Shown one piece after another: positions 1-8,200 of a stretch of DNA of 64,000 nucleotides. The first letter of the stretch is position 1, and the number at the start of each line of letters is the position of its first letter. Both the position numbers and the translations under genes were made by a program. The notes below the pieces were generated by a model. It was not told the origin of the DNA and searched no databases. It saw only the letters and a list, made by a program, of their open reading frames with translations. Source of the DNA: Ignavibacteria bacterium (GTDB lineage: Bacteria > Bacteroidota > Ignavibacteria > Kapaibacteriales > UBA4661); the NCBI GenBank assembly GCA_014654705.1, contig JACVZY010000011.1, forward strand, positions 25,898 through 89,897, given 5' to 3'.

Positions 1-775
1 ACATACCGCTTCCTGTACCGCCGGAGGTGAAGAACCACGGATAACGACGGTGCTCCCACATGCCGGCAATGAGGCGGTTCGGGTTGTACGGGTCTTGTGC
101 AAGTTCCGCGCAGCCGGTTTTGTTGTCTACGAATAAGGTTTTACGCCATGTCTTGCCACCATCGGTGGTTTTGAATACGCCACGCTCGGCATTTTCGCCC
201 CACGTTGTACCCATAGCCGCTACCCATGCCACGTCGGGGTTGGTGGGGTGCAGAATCACGCGGTGAATCCGCTCGGTTTTCTCCAAGCCTATATTTTTCC
301 ATGTTTTGCCACCGTCCAATGATTTGAAGATGCCGCGCCCCACGCCCGCACTATTGCGGACGTTTCCTTCGCCTGTGCCAACCCAGACGGTGTTAGGATT
401 ACCCGCAAAGCAAGCAATTGCACCGATGGACGAAGTATTCTGCGTGTCAAAGACGGGCTGCCACGTTGTGCCACGATTGACGGACTTCCACACACCGCCT
501 GTGGCTGCGCCGACGTAGATAATATCGGGGTTCTGCGGGACGGATTCAATCGCAGCCACACGCCCGCTCATTCCTGCCGGGCCGATAGAGCGTGGTTTTA
601 TGCCAAGAAAGAAGATAGAATCAAGGCTTTGAGCCGATACGGTAGTAACCTGTACCGTGACAACCTGAATCACACAAAGAATTGCTAGTGCGATTGTCCC
701 TACAATCGTCATTGCAAGTGTGCGCTGTGTGCTGCGCAGAGGCGAGCTGTTCCCGTTGGGAGAAGAAAAGTGCAT
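1..775 (-). CDS. BNR/sortilin-type beta-propeller exported protein (N-terminal part, runs off the window)
   Basis: An open minus-strand frame runs from ATG at 775 to the window edge (about 258 codons), so only the N-terminal part is present. A hydrophobic signal segment (about residues 22-48, ending VSAQS) is followed by a repeating pattern of propeller blades: SGRVAAIESVPQNPDIIYVG, GGVWKSVNRGTTW, FKSLDGGKTWKNIG, FKTTDGGKTWRKTLF. The S/T-x-DGGKTW Asp-box repeats are those of BNR/VPS10-sortilin-like glycosyl-hydrolase-fold proteins, which in this phylum are often large exported proteins of unknown substrate. A Bacteroidota-like promoter lies just upstream (826-856, minus strand), so it is probably transcribed alone, divergently from the SiaB-like cluster. 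Family membership is well supported; substrate and full length are unknown. Confidence 0.88.
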   Translation of the reverse strand, partial: MHFSSPNGNSSPLRSTQRTLAMTIVGTIALAILCVIQVVTVQVTTVSAQSLDSIFFLGIKPRSIGPAGMSGRVAAIESVPQNPDIIYVGAATGGVWKSVNRGTTWQPVFDTQNTSSIGAIACFAGNPNTVWVGTGEGNVRNSAGVGRGIFKSLDGGKTWKNIGLEKTERIHRVILHPTNPDVAWVAAMGTTWGENAERGVFKTTDGGKTWRKTLFVDNKTGCAELAQDPYNPNRLIAGMWEHRRYPWFFTSGGTGSGM

Positions 776-825
776 AGTGGTAAACGTGGGTAAGTGATGA
801 AATGGAGATTAAATCCTGAACGACG

Positions 826-856
826 CAAATATCGCTCCAAATCGTCAGAAAACAAA
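826..856 (-). promoter_or_regulatory. Bacteroidota-type promoter for the BNR-repeat gene
   Basis: On the minus strand TTTG (853-856) is followed by a 19-nt spacer and GATATTTG (826-833), matching the -33 TTTG / -7 TAnnTTTG consensus of Bacteroidota at all but one position. It lies about 50 nt upstream of the ATG at 775. Confidence 0.5.
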
Positions 857-999
857 GCCTGTGCCTTAGGAAAAACACTCTCTCTGCCACAGAATTTTCA
901 ATTGCCGAAAACATCGTTGTTGAAATCACAATTCCTCGCTAAATTGCGACTCCAGAAAAATCGAACTCCAAATGTCCAACTACTATCGCCCACAGCCAC

Positions 1000-1563
1000 G
1001 TGAACTTTGATGACCTCGCACGACAGTACAATGAAATGACAGAGAAGAAAATTCTTATGTCATTCAAAGGCGCTTTTGCGCAGCCGATTATTGTTGAGAT
1101 TGGGCAGACGCTTCGGAGCAAAATAGCAGCACAGCCCGTAGAATCTATCACAGAGCGTACGCTTCTGATGAAAAAGATTTTTGCAGTGTTTGTAGAATTG
1201 GCACAAAATGTGATGTTTTATTCCGCAGAACAAGAGCTGGACGAGTACGGCAAAGAATGTGGTGTTGGAATTTTAGTCATCAGTGAAAATGCAGAAACCT
1301 ATTGCGTTAGTTCCGGCAATCAAATCGCTTCTGCCGACGGAGAGCGTCTCAGTACTCTTTGCGAGTCAGTCCGAGCACTTTCCAAAGAAGAGCTAAAAGA
1401 ACGTTATACCGAGCAGCGACGGTTGCCACGTGGCAGCAGTAGTGGTGCGGGTTTAGGGTTTCTTGACGTTGCTCGCCGTGCAGACTTACCCTTGGAATAC
1501 GCTGTTACGCCACTTTCCGGCGACCGCGCACTTTTTATGCTGTCTGCTTATTTTGCCAAGTAA
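1000..1563 (+). CDS. SiaB-like (DUF6272 family) protein kinase
   Basis: 187 residues beginning at GTG 1000; the nearer upstream ATG (972) is out of frame, and ATG 1036 is an alternative. The sequence fits the SiaB-family kinases (GHKL/anti-sigma-kinase-like fold). An early ILMSFKGAFAQPII strand-helix is followed by an N-box-like ELAQNVMFYSAEQ (about residues 66-78) and a Gly-rich G-box-like GSSSGAGLGFLDVARRADLP near residues 145-165. In Pseudomonas SiaB phosphorylates the small protein SiaC, and unphosphorylated SiaC activates the diguanylate cyclase SiaD. A SiaC homologue is two genes downstream (2197-2580) with a nucleotide cyclase next to it, so the role here is probably to phosphorylate that SiaC. 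No SiaA/PP2C phosphatase is visible in the cluster. Family call good; partner assignment inferred from neighbours. Confidence 0.8.
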   Translation: MNFDDLARQYNEMTEKKILMSFKGAFAQPIIVEIGQTLRSKIAAQPVESITERTLLMKKIFAVFVELAQNVMFYSAEQELDEYGKECGVGILVISENAETYCVSSGNQIASADGERLSTLCESVRALSKEELKERYTEQRRLPRGSSSGAGLGFLDVARRADLPLEYAVTPLSGDRALFMLSAYFAK

Positions 1564-1596
1564 TCATAATTCCATTATTACACTCTCTCCTCAGCT

Positions 1597-2139
1597 ATGC
1601 CCACAAAAACAGTAAAAGCAACGACTGCAAAAGCAGAAGTCAAGAAATCAAGTCCTGCAAAAGCAAGTCCTGTAAAAGCAAGCGTTACGAAAGAAGCAAT
1701 AGAGGAAGTACCAATCCCAAAAGCAAAAACGGTGAAAGCTAGAGTCTCGGCAAGGGTGGATGCACCGCCGCAGGTTGCAGTTCCAAAAGTTGTCTCAGCA
1801 CAAGGCTCGTCGGCAAAAATTGAAAAGATTAAAGCGGATTTTGCGAGCCTCACGCCCGGAGAACAGCGTGTACTTCTGACCGAGTGGAGCCAAAGTGTTA
1901 AAGCGACGGAAAATCCTATCACGGCACTGGTGGAATTGGTGCAAAAGACTTTCGGAGCAAATCTTACCACCGAAATATGGACAGAAGGCGCTTCGCACGT
2001 GCCTGTGGTTTATTGCAAACTTATCATGCCCGATGGCACGGAATATACCGCCAGTGGTAAAAATCAAAAAATCGCCAAACTTCTCGCTGCAGAAGAGGCG
2101 CTCGCTGATTTACAAAAGCCTGATGCAAATTTGTTCTGA
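1597..2139 (+). CDS. Stand-alone double-stranded RNA-binding-domain protein with Lys/Ala-rich tail
   Basis: 180 residues. Residues 1-75 are a low-complexity, basic, Lys/Ala/Val/Ser/Pro-rich tail resembling histone H1-like tails. Residues 105-173 match a dsRNA-binding domain: helix 1 NPITALVELVQKTFG with the conserved Glu (E113), loop GASHVP (131-136) in place of the usual GPPH-x-x-F, three strands (VVYCKLIMPDGTEYTASG), and helix 2 GKNQKIAKLLAAEEAL with QKIAK in place of KKxAK. Bacterial dsRBDs are normally the C-terminal part of RNase III; no RNase III catalytic domain is present here. The gene sits 34 nt after the SiaB-like kinase and 58 nt before the SiaC-like gene, on the same strand, so it is probably co-transcribed. 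RNA binding is inferred from the fold only; the link to the kinase/cyclase genes rests on position. Confidence 0.75.
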   Translation: MPTKTVKATTAKAEVKKSSPAKASPVKASVTKEAIEEVPIPKAKTVKARVSARVDAPPQVAVPKVVSAQGSSAKIEKIKADFASLTPGEQRVLLTEWSQSVKATENPITALVELVQKTFGANLTTEIWTEGASHVPVVYCKLIMPDGTEYTASGKNQKIAKLLAAEEALADLQKPDANLF

Positions 2140-2196
2140 CGGGGCGATGTAGTTTTTACGATTCGCATACCTTTCTCACGCTATGAATCTTACGTT

Positions 2197-2580
2197 ATGA
2201 CCGACATTACTTTTACCAAAACAACAACAACGCCTACTGTAACGGGACGTGTGGCTGACGGCTTCTTAGAGATTATCGGTGAATCCTACCCTGAAAATTC
2301 AGTAGAGTTCTACCAGCCCATTTTTCAATGGCTGCGCGATTTTATGGATTCGCAAAAGCGCCACCTGACGGTCTATTTTAAGATGCCTTACTTCAATACC
2401 AGTTCTTCAAAGTGTATTTTGGATATTTTGGACATACTCCAAAGTTATCACTACACAAGTGGTGGCGCGGTGGAAGTAACGTGGTGGTACGATGAAAGCG
2501 ACGAAGACATGCTCGAAAGCGGTAAAGAACTGAGCGACGGACTGGATTTGAAATTTTTATTTATGCCGTACTCCGACTAA
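2197..2580 (+). CDS. SiaC-like (DUF1987) regulatory phosphoprotein
   Basis: 127 residues, the usual length of DUF1987/SiaC proteins. The hallmark segment FKMPYFNTSSSKCILDIL (about 61-78) is present. Thr68 in NTSS aligns with the Thr phosphorylated in Pseudomonas SiaC, as I recall that work. The C-terminal half (EVTWWYDESDEDMLESGKEL) is also typical. In Pseudomonas unphosphorylated SiaC binds and activates the diguanylate cyclase SiaD. Here the next gene downstream (2691-3728) is a class III adenylate cyclase with a coiled coil, so this protein could be the phosphorylation-controlled activator of a cAMP rather than c-di-GMP enzyme. That is inference from gene order; the family assignment is firm. 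Confidence 0.87.
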   Translation: MTDITFTKTTTTPTVTGRVADGFLEIIGESYPENSVEFYQPIFQWLRDFMDSQKRHLTVYFKMPYFNTSSSKCILDILDILQSYHYTSGGAVEVTWWYDESDEDMLESGKELSDGLDLKFLFMPYSD

Positions 2581-2690
2581 TTCGGCAGATTTTCTCAAGC
2601 ACGACCTTCTTATCGGCTCCGTGCGCACATCGGGCAACTGTATGGGGCAAGAGAATTACCCTTACAGAACGCGCCTTTTACAAAACTTGT

Positions 2691-3728
2691 ATGAGCAACG
2701 GGACACCATCCGACACACGAGAAAGCGCTTCAGCACAAGCGCTTATGGCGCACGACAATATTGCTGAGATGTTCAAAAGTGAGCTGGAAACGGTTGAATA
2801 CACCCGTAGCGTTCTCCACAACCACACACTAAGTTTTGAAGAGCTGCTGAATGAATATCGGCTCTTGGGGCAACAGTATGAAAATCTTCTCAAGCAAGCT
2901 GCAAAACTAACGCGCATCGGGGATGTGGCGCAGCGTAAACTCATCAATACCAAAAGCGAACTTGCTGCGCAGTCGCAAGCGATTGAACGGGCGAATAGTG
3001 AGTTGCAAGAAAAGAATGAGCGTCTCAAGGAATCCATTGAGGAAATCAATCAACTCAATCTTGTGCTCGGCAATGAGCAGGCAAAAGCGGATAATTTACT
3101 GCTGAACATTCTTCCGCCGGGGATTGCGGCGCGGCTGAAGGAGGGGGAAGACAAGATTGCGGATTATTTCGAGGAAACAACAGTCGTCTTTACGGATATT
3201 GTCGGCTTTACTAATCTTGCCTCTCTTGTTTCCGCTACGACCATTGTCAAGCTCTTGAATACACTTTTCTCGCGCTTCGACGGGCTTCTCGATCATTATC
3301 CTGTCGAAAAAATCAAGACTATCGGCGACAGCTATATGCTTGCCTCCGGCATTCCCACTCCCCAGAAAGACCATGCCCTGCAAGCTGCGGCATTTGCATT
3401 TGCAATGCTGAATGAACTGCGGCGTTTTGTGGCGGAGACCGGCTATCCTATTTCGATGCGTATCGGTATGCACAGCGGACCGGTGGTTGCGGGTATTATT
3501 GGGACTCGTAAGTTTGTCTATGACCTTTGGGGCGACACGGTCAATATTGCCAGTCGTATGGAATCGCACGGGCAGCCGGGAAAAATCCATTGTTCAGAAA
3601 CGGTCTATCGTGAACTGTCCGATGTGTACAAATTCGAGCGGCGTGGAGCGATTGACATTAAAGGCAAAGGCAAGATGGATACCTATTTTTTGATTGATGA
3701 AACAGCGAATAAACTCACTCGTGGCTAA
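2691..3728 (+). CDS. Class III adenylate cyclase with N-terminal coiled coil
   Basis: 345 residues, soluble (no membrane segment). Residues about 50-145 are a heptad-rich coiled coil leading into LLLNILPPGIAARLKEGE, the usual linker before a class III cyclase homology domain (about 160-340). Every catalytic position is visible: metal-binding D169 (FTDIVGFT) and D213 (IGDSYM), adenine-specifying K207 (EKIKTIGD) and D278 (VYDLWGD), and transition-state N285 and R289 (TVNIASRM). The Lys/Asp pair predicts ATP to cAMP rather than GTP to cGMP. The gene lies 110 nt after the SiaC-like gene. By analogy with SiaD, which also uses a coiled-coil segment for SiaC contact, the coiled coil may be the docking site. 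Enzyme class very likely; coupling to SiaB/SiaC is inferred. Confidence 0.92.
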   Translation: MSNGTPSDTRESASAQALMAHDNIAEMFKSELETVEYTRSVLHNHTLSFEELLNEYRLLGQQYENLLKQAAKLTRIGDVAQRKLINTKSELAAQSQAIERANSELQEKNERLKESIEEINQLNLVLGNEQAKADNLLLNILPPGIAARLKEGEDKIADYFEETTVVFTDIVGFTNLASLVSATTIVKLLNTLFSRFDGLLDHYPVEKIKTIGDSYMLASGIPTPQKDHALQAAAFAFAMLNELRRFVAETGYPISMRIGMHSGPVVAGIIGTRKFVYDLWGDTVNIASRMESHGQPGKIHCSETVYRELSDVYKFERRGAIDIKGKGKMDTYFLIDETANKLTRG

Positions 3729-3756
3729 TAATTTTTTCATTTCCATTTCTTTTTAT

Positions 3757-4284
3757 ATGCGTCGTTTTCACCGTATTATCTCATTTGTTGCCGGAATTTT
3801 TCTGGCGCTTATCTCTGTAACGGGTGTTTTGCTTCATGTCCGTGAATTTCTTGAAGAAGGAGAGCGTGAGGCACCCAAAGAAACTTCCTATAATCTGGCA
3901 TCCGGTATGCCTGCTGAATGGACAAACGCTATCAACAAAGGCTTGGCAGCAGTCGTGGCACAAAATCCGAGCGCACACATTGAGCGCATCCGTGTGGATA
4001 TAGACAGAGAAAAGCCACGCTTTGTGCTGCAAACTAGAGAACGTATCAATTATCTCATTGGTGCAGATGGGCAGATTCTGAAGGCAACAAAGCAAGAAAA
4101 GAATCTGCTGTTACGGCTCCACACAGGCGAAATTATTGGCGACGCAGGAGAAGTACTTAATTTTCTTTTTGGCTTAGGACTTGTGGGATTGCTTGCGACG
4201 GGCTTTGTGATGCTGTGGGATATGTTCCGAGCAGCGCCGGATGCGCGAACAGCACTCCGTCGTATTTTTGGCATCAAGCCATAA
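3757..4284 (+). CDS. PepSY-domain inner-membrane protein
   Basis: About 175 residues from ATG 3757 (MRRFHR). An in-frame ATG at 3694 would overlap the cyclase 3' end by 35 nt and put 21 extra residues before the membrane segment. Architecture: an N-terminal transmembrane helix (FHRIISFVAGIFLALISVTGVLLH) of PepSY-associated type, a periplasmic region with PepSY-like content (IERIRVDIDREKPRFVLQTRERINYLIGADGQIL), a conserved LHTGEIIG motif, and a second hydrophobic helix (LNFLFGLGLVGLLATGFVMLW). This is the two-helix form of PepSY proteins found near redox and iron-uptake systems. It closes the SiaB/SiaC/cyclase cluster with a 28-nt gap. Whether it is part of that module is unknown. Confidence 0.78.
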   Translation: MRRFHRIISFVAGIFLALISVTGVLLHVREFLEEGEREAPKETSYNLASGMPAEWTNAINKGLAAVVAQNPSAHIERIRVDIDREKPRFVLQTRERINYLIGADGQILKATKQEKNLLLRLHTGEIIGDAGEVLNFLFGLGLVGLLATGFVMLWDMFRAAPDARTALRRIFGIKP

Positions 4285-4346
4285 AAAAACTTGGTCATTG
4301 ACGAAAAAAGCAATAATTTGCTAATCTGTTTTCGTTGAAAACACGG

Positions 4347-4420
4347 CGGACTGTAGCGCAGCCCGGTAGCGCACTACTTTGGGGTAGTAGGGGTCGTGGG
4401 TTCAAATCCCGCCAGTCCGA
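4347..4420 (+). tRNA. tRNA-Pro, anticodon GGG
   Basis: A complete cloverleaf can be drawn. The acceptor CGGACTG pairs with CAGTCCG plus discriminator A (4420). The D arm is GCGC/GCGC and the anticodon stem CTACT/AGTAG. The loop TTGGGGT puts GGG at 4381-4383, which reads CCC/CCU proline codons. The T arm is GTGGG-TTCAAAT-CCCGC. The 3' CCA is not encoded (CTA follows), so it must be added after transcription. Confidence 0.96.
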
Positions 4421-4483
4421 CTAAACACACGCCACAGAGCGGCTTGCCGCTTAAAAAAGCATCTGTGCAACAATCTATACAAC

Positions 4484-4527
4484 AAAAGGACGTTTTTTGG
4501 CTATGTAATGCCGAAAAACGTCCTTTT
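4484..4527. terminator. Bidirectional intrinsic terminator
   Basis: The arm AAAAGGACGTTTTTTGGC and the arm GCCGAAAAACGTCCTTTT form a long hairpin around an 8-nt loop, flanked by A- and T-runs. It lies between tRNA-Pro (+) and the 3' end of the 1741-residue minus-strand gene, so it can serve both. Confidence 0.8.
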
Positions 4528-4576
4528 TAGTATCCTGCCCAATATATCGAAAAGTGCCTGACAGAAATATCTGAGC

Positions 4577-5246
4577 AGTTACCGCACAACAATAACCTTC
4601 CGCGCCGCCAGCTCCCGCCCATTGCGGAGTTGGATGAAATATATTCCCGACGGCAAGCGGCTAACATCCAATACCCGTGTGTTCAAACCACGCATCGACG
4701 TAAAACGCTGCTCGGCGAATAGCATCGGGTCGGGGCGCACACCAAGCGCGTTGATGAGATTGAGCGTGTACTCCTCTGCATCATGCGAGGTAAATTCTAG
4801 CGTCAATTCCGTCGATGCCGGATTCGGTCGTGCATCCACGATGCGGAGCGTGCCCATGGTCGCAATCACTAAGCGCAATCCGCCTGCCCGTGAAATACCG
4901 ACCAAACGAAATGTTGCCGTACTGGCGTTAATGGTCATTTTAGGAACGCGCGTTTCGGGTGTTTTTTGAAGCCGTAGCACCGTAGAGGTGTCATTGCCTA
5001 AAGCCGCACGGAAGCGTAAAGTGGCAAGTGGTACGGTGGGGTCATCGCTTTTGACCTCGAAGGAAACGGGTATCTTTCGCTCACCGAGCCATACTTCTCC
5101 AAATGGCAGGGGCAAAAGAGGTTGCAGAAGCGAAACATTGTAGCGAATGGTGTCGGTGATGACGGTTCCAATGGGGACGCGGGCGCGATTGCGCAAGAAT
5201 ACCTTCGTTTGTGCAGTATCGCCGGGGGCGGCATAAAAGTTTTCAA
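4577..5246 (-). repeat. Near-identical 3' tract shared with the tandem paralogue (copy A)
   Basis: This stretch, from the stop codon to about 670 bp into the gene, matches 10068-10737 at a constant offset of 5491. I found one base difference near the stop codon, giving VVR against IVR at the C-terminus, and identity through the rest of the portion compared. Similarity falls sharply just past 5247. It encodes the shared linker and the T9SS sorting domain. Confidence 0.95.
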
Positions 5247-8200
5247 GGACTAAGTCGGCAATTCTTGGTGGCAGTGTGGAGGCGCTAAGAGACAATGTCT
5301 GTGAGATAGAGCAGCTTGTTACGCCCGCAATACCAAGGTTAAACTGAAATGAGTCCGAGAAATTTCGCCCAGCGATGGCACTGGTAAATATCACCTGTAC
5401 ACTGTCTTTTGAATACGGCGCAATCGTTGCCGGAGCTTGCAGTCGAAACTGTGCCAAGCCGCTTTGAGGCTGGCGAGGAAGTATTAGTGGAATACTGCTA
5501 CGATTGTAAATCTGTACAAAGGCAGTGGACGTGACATCTGCTTCGAGTGGTGGAAAGGTAAGAGATGAAGGGCTAATTTCCACGCCTAGAACGTCGTGTT
5601 TGATAATGCTGAGTAGCACACGAAAGGTTGCGGCTGTACCGTCTCGGTCAGTAATAATGAGGCTTAAGGGCGGAAGGGCGCCCGTGCGAACAAGAGTATC
5701 AATTCGTACTTTCACCTTTGTCGTTGTCCCTGCTACTAATTGCCCCAGAGTGTCGGGAAGGCTTGCGAACGATAAGGGTGGGTCAAGGGAATACTTGACA
5801 TTCGCCAGTGCAGTGCCGATATTACTTACAGGGACTTCCAGTGTTGCGGAACTTGCGCACGTCGGTAATACTGCGGGAGATACGGCAAAAAATACTGGTT
5901 TCGATTCCACTGTTGCCGAAAGCACGATAGTTTCCGCCGAGCAGCTATTGGGAATGGGAACCGTATCTTGGTAGGTAATACCCGGCAGACCGCCTAGAAA
6001 CGTAGCCTGCAAGGTAGTAGTGGCATTGGACGCAAGAACTCCCGTCGCGGTAGTTTGTGCTGTTATGCGAAAATATTGCTTTTGCGAAAGGAACACTGAG
6101 GCAGGGTACCACTGCGACTCGCTATTACCCTTGTTCGTGATAGTGATACTTGCTCTTGCGGTCATTCCTGAATCTGTTTTTGGCAGGACGACTAATGAAG
6201 ATGGCAAAATATTCAGCAAAGGTCGTTCTAAACGCCCGTACAAAGGAACACTCACAATGCCTCGAATGGAGTTGGAGGATATGACAACCGTAGCGAACGT
6301 TGCGCCGAATGGTTGCTGGGGCGTGAAACGCAGGCGGAGATTACCAGTATCTTGGGCATTAACTCTCTGCGGCTGACTTAAAATCTCAAAGTCGCGGCTG
6401 GAAAGGTTATCCAGCCTGACAATACGAATACTATCAAGAACCAGTGTTTGTGTGCCGATATTGGGAAGTGGAATGTTGATTATCCGAACACTACAATCGT
6501 GCGCACCCTGTACCACAGGCGGTGTAGCGATAGCGTTACCCAAGCGTGGTGCATCTACTATGCCCGTGCCGAAAAGCGGTACAGTAAGCGGTGAACCCGA
6601 TTGATTGAAAGTGAACAGAAGTGGTGCCCCAAAGCGTCCAATAACTGATGGCGTAAAGCGAAGATTTACTGTGATAGAAGCACCTGGTGGAAGAGTAATT
6701 ACGCCATTATTGACATTAGCACTTACACCAAGAATTCTAAAAGTCGAATCTGGTAATTTGCTCATATTTTGGATAATTGGGTAATCAATGCGGACAGGAA
6801 TGGTGCTAACGTTCCGTACTACTGCTTGCAAAGTATCATAGTCCATTTTGATAAAGCGTTCTCGCCAGTCTATACGTGAAGTCGTTACTTGAAGAGATGG
6901 TGGCACCCCCATGCCCGAAATCTTTGCGCCCAGTGTGTCGCCGGCGGCGGTTTGATAGAATACGCTATCGGTTTGTGCTCCGTCCATCTGTGGCGAAAAA
7001 CGGAATTCTATCTTGTACAGCACTTGTGAGAGCGGCACCGCAGCACTTACAGTGAAGGGGGCATCGCCGGAGACAATCGAAAAAGGGCTTTTCGGGTTTT
7101 TGAACCAAATATGTTTTATGCCGACAGGGTATTGATCCTGATTAGTAAGTGCAGAGTGCGTTGTGTCTTTTTTTGTGCCAATAACAGCTTGCCCCGTGCT
7201 GATATCTTTTGCTGCCAGACGCGGGCGGACAATGCGCCAGAGATCATTGGAGACATCTTCTTGAAGGGGAAATTTTTCGAGAATATACCAAACAATAACT
7301 TTACCGTTTTCTCCGGCTGTCACAACGCGGCTTGTCGAGGGATCGAAAAATGCGGTATTCACCAAAGGTCCTCCCGTGGTATTCGTTTCGTGGCGTAAAG
7401 TTATCACTAATTGCCCGGTTGCCACTTCCCATAGTTGCGCCGTACCATTTGCCATCGCAGTAATCAGGAACGTTCCTGTGCGGTCAAATGAAGCCATACC
7501 AATAGTACCGACATTCATGGCAGGCAGAGGAGCAAGCGAAAGATCTTCTTGTAAAGCCTCACCATTATTGGTTGTGACGACTCGCAGAAAACGGACTTTA
7601 TTATCTGAACAAGTTGCTGCAATCAGTAGTTGTCCTCCGGGCTGCACGACATCAACATACGTAACATATCCAGAGGTCGGTGCCCAAATGAGAGGCGGTG
7701 CAAATGGAGTGGTGGTAACGTTTCTCCACAGCCGCACACCGCCAGATGATGCGACAATACCCCTGCCATCTGGTGTGTAGAGTACATTTCCTGCACCTGC
7801 TGCACTTAAAAGGAAGTTGACAACATTACTCCCCGATGGAGTGGGATTGATTCGATATATGTAGATGCCAGCACCATTTGCACCGGAATTGCTGATAACA
7901 ACTTCCAATGGATTTGTCGGATTAAAGCGAATACTGTTCGGATTTGCTCTCTCGGCAGTAAAAAAGCCAAGCTGGAGATTTTGATTGGGAGAATTAAATT
8001 CTACATTGATGCCGGAATTATTGGCAATAGTGAAAGCAAAGTCTCCTCGATTATTGATAGCAACATCATTTAATTGGAGGCCGAACCTATTGTTGGCGTC
8101 ATTGGATATTTGTTTAAGCGTACTGTCCCAGACTGTCACTACTCTGTCAAAACCCGCAACTATAGATGTACCGTTGCTACCACCAAACTGCGCCGAACGT

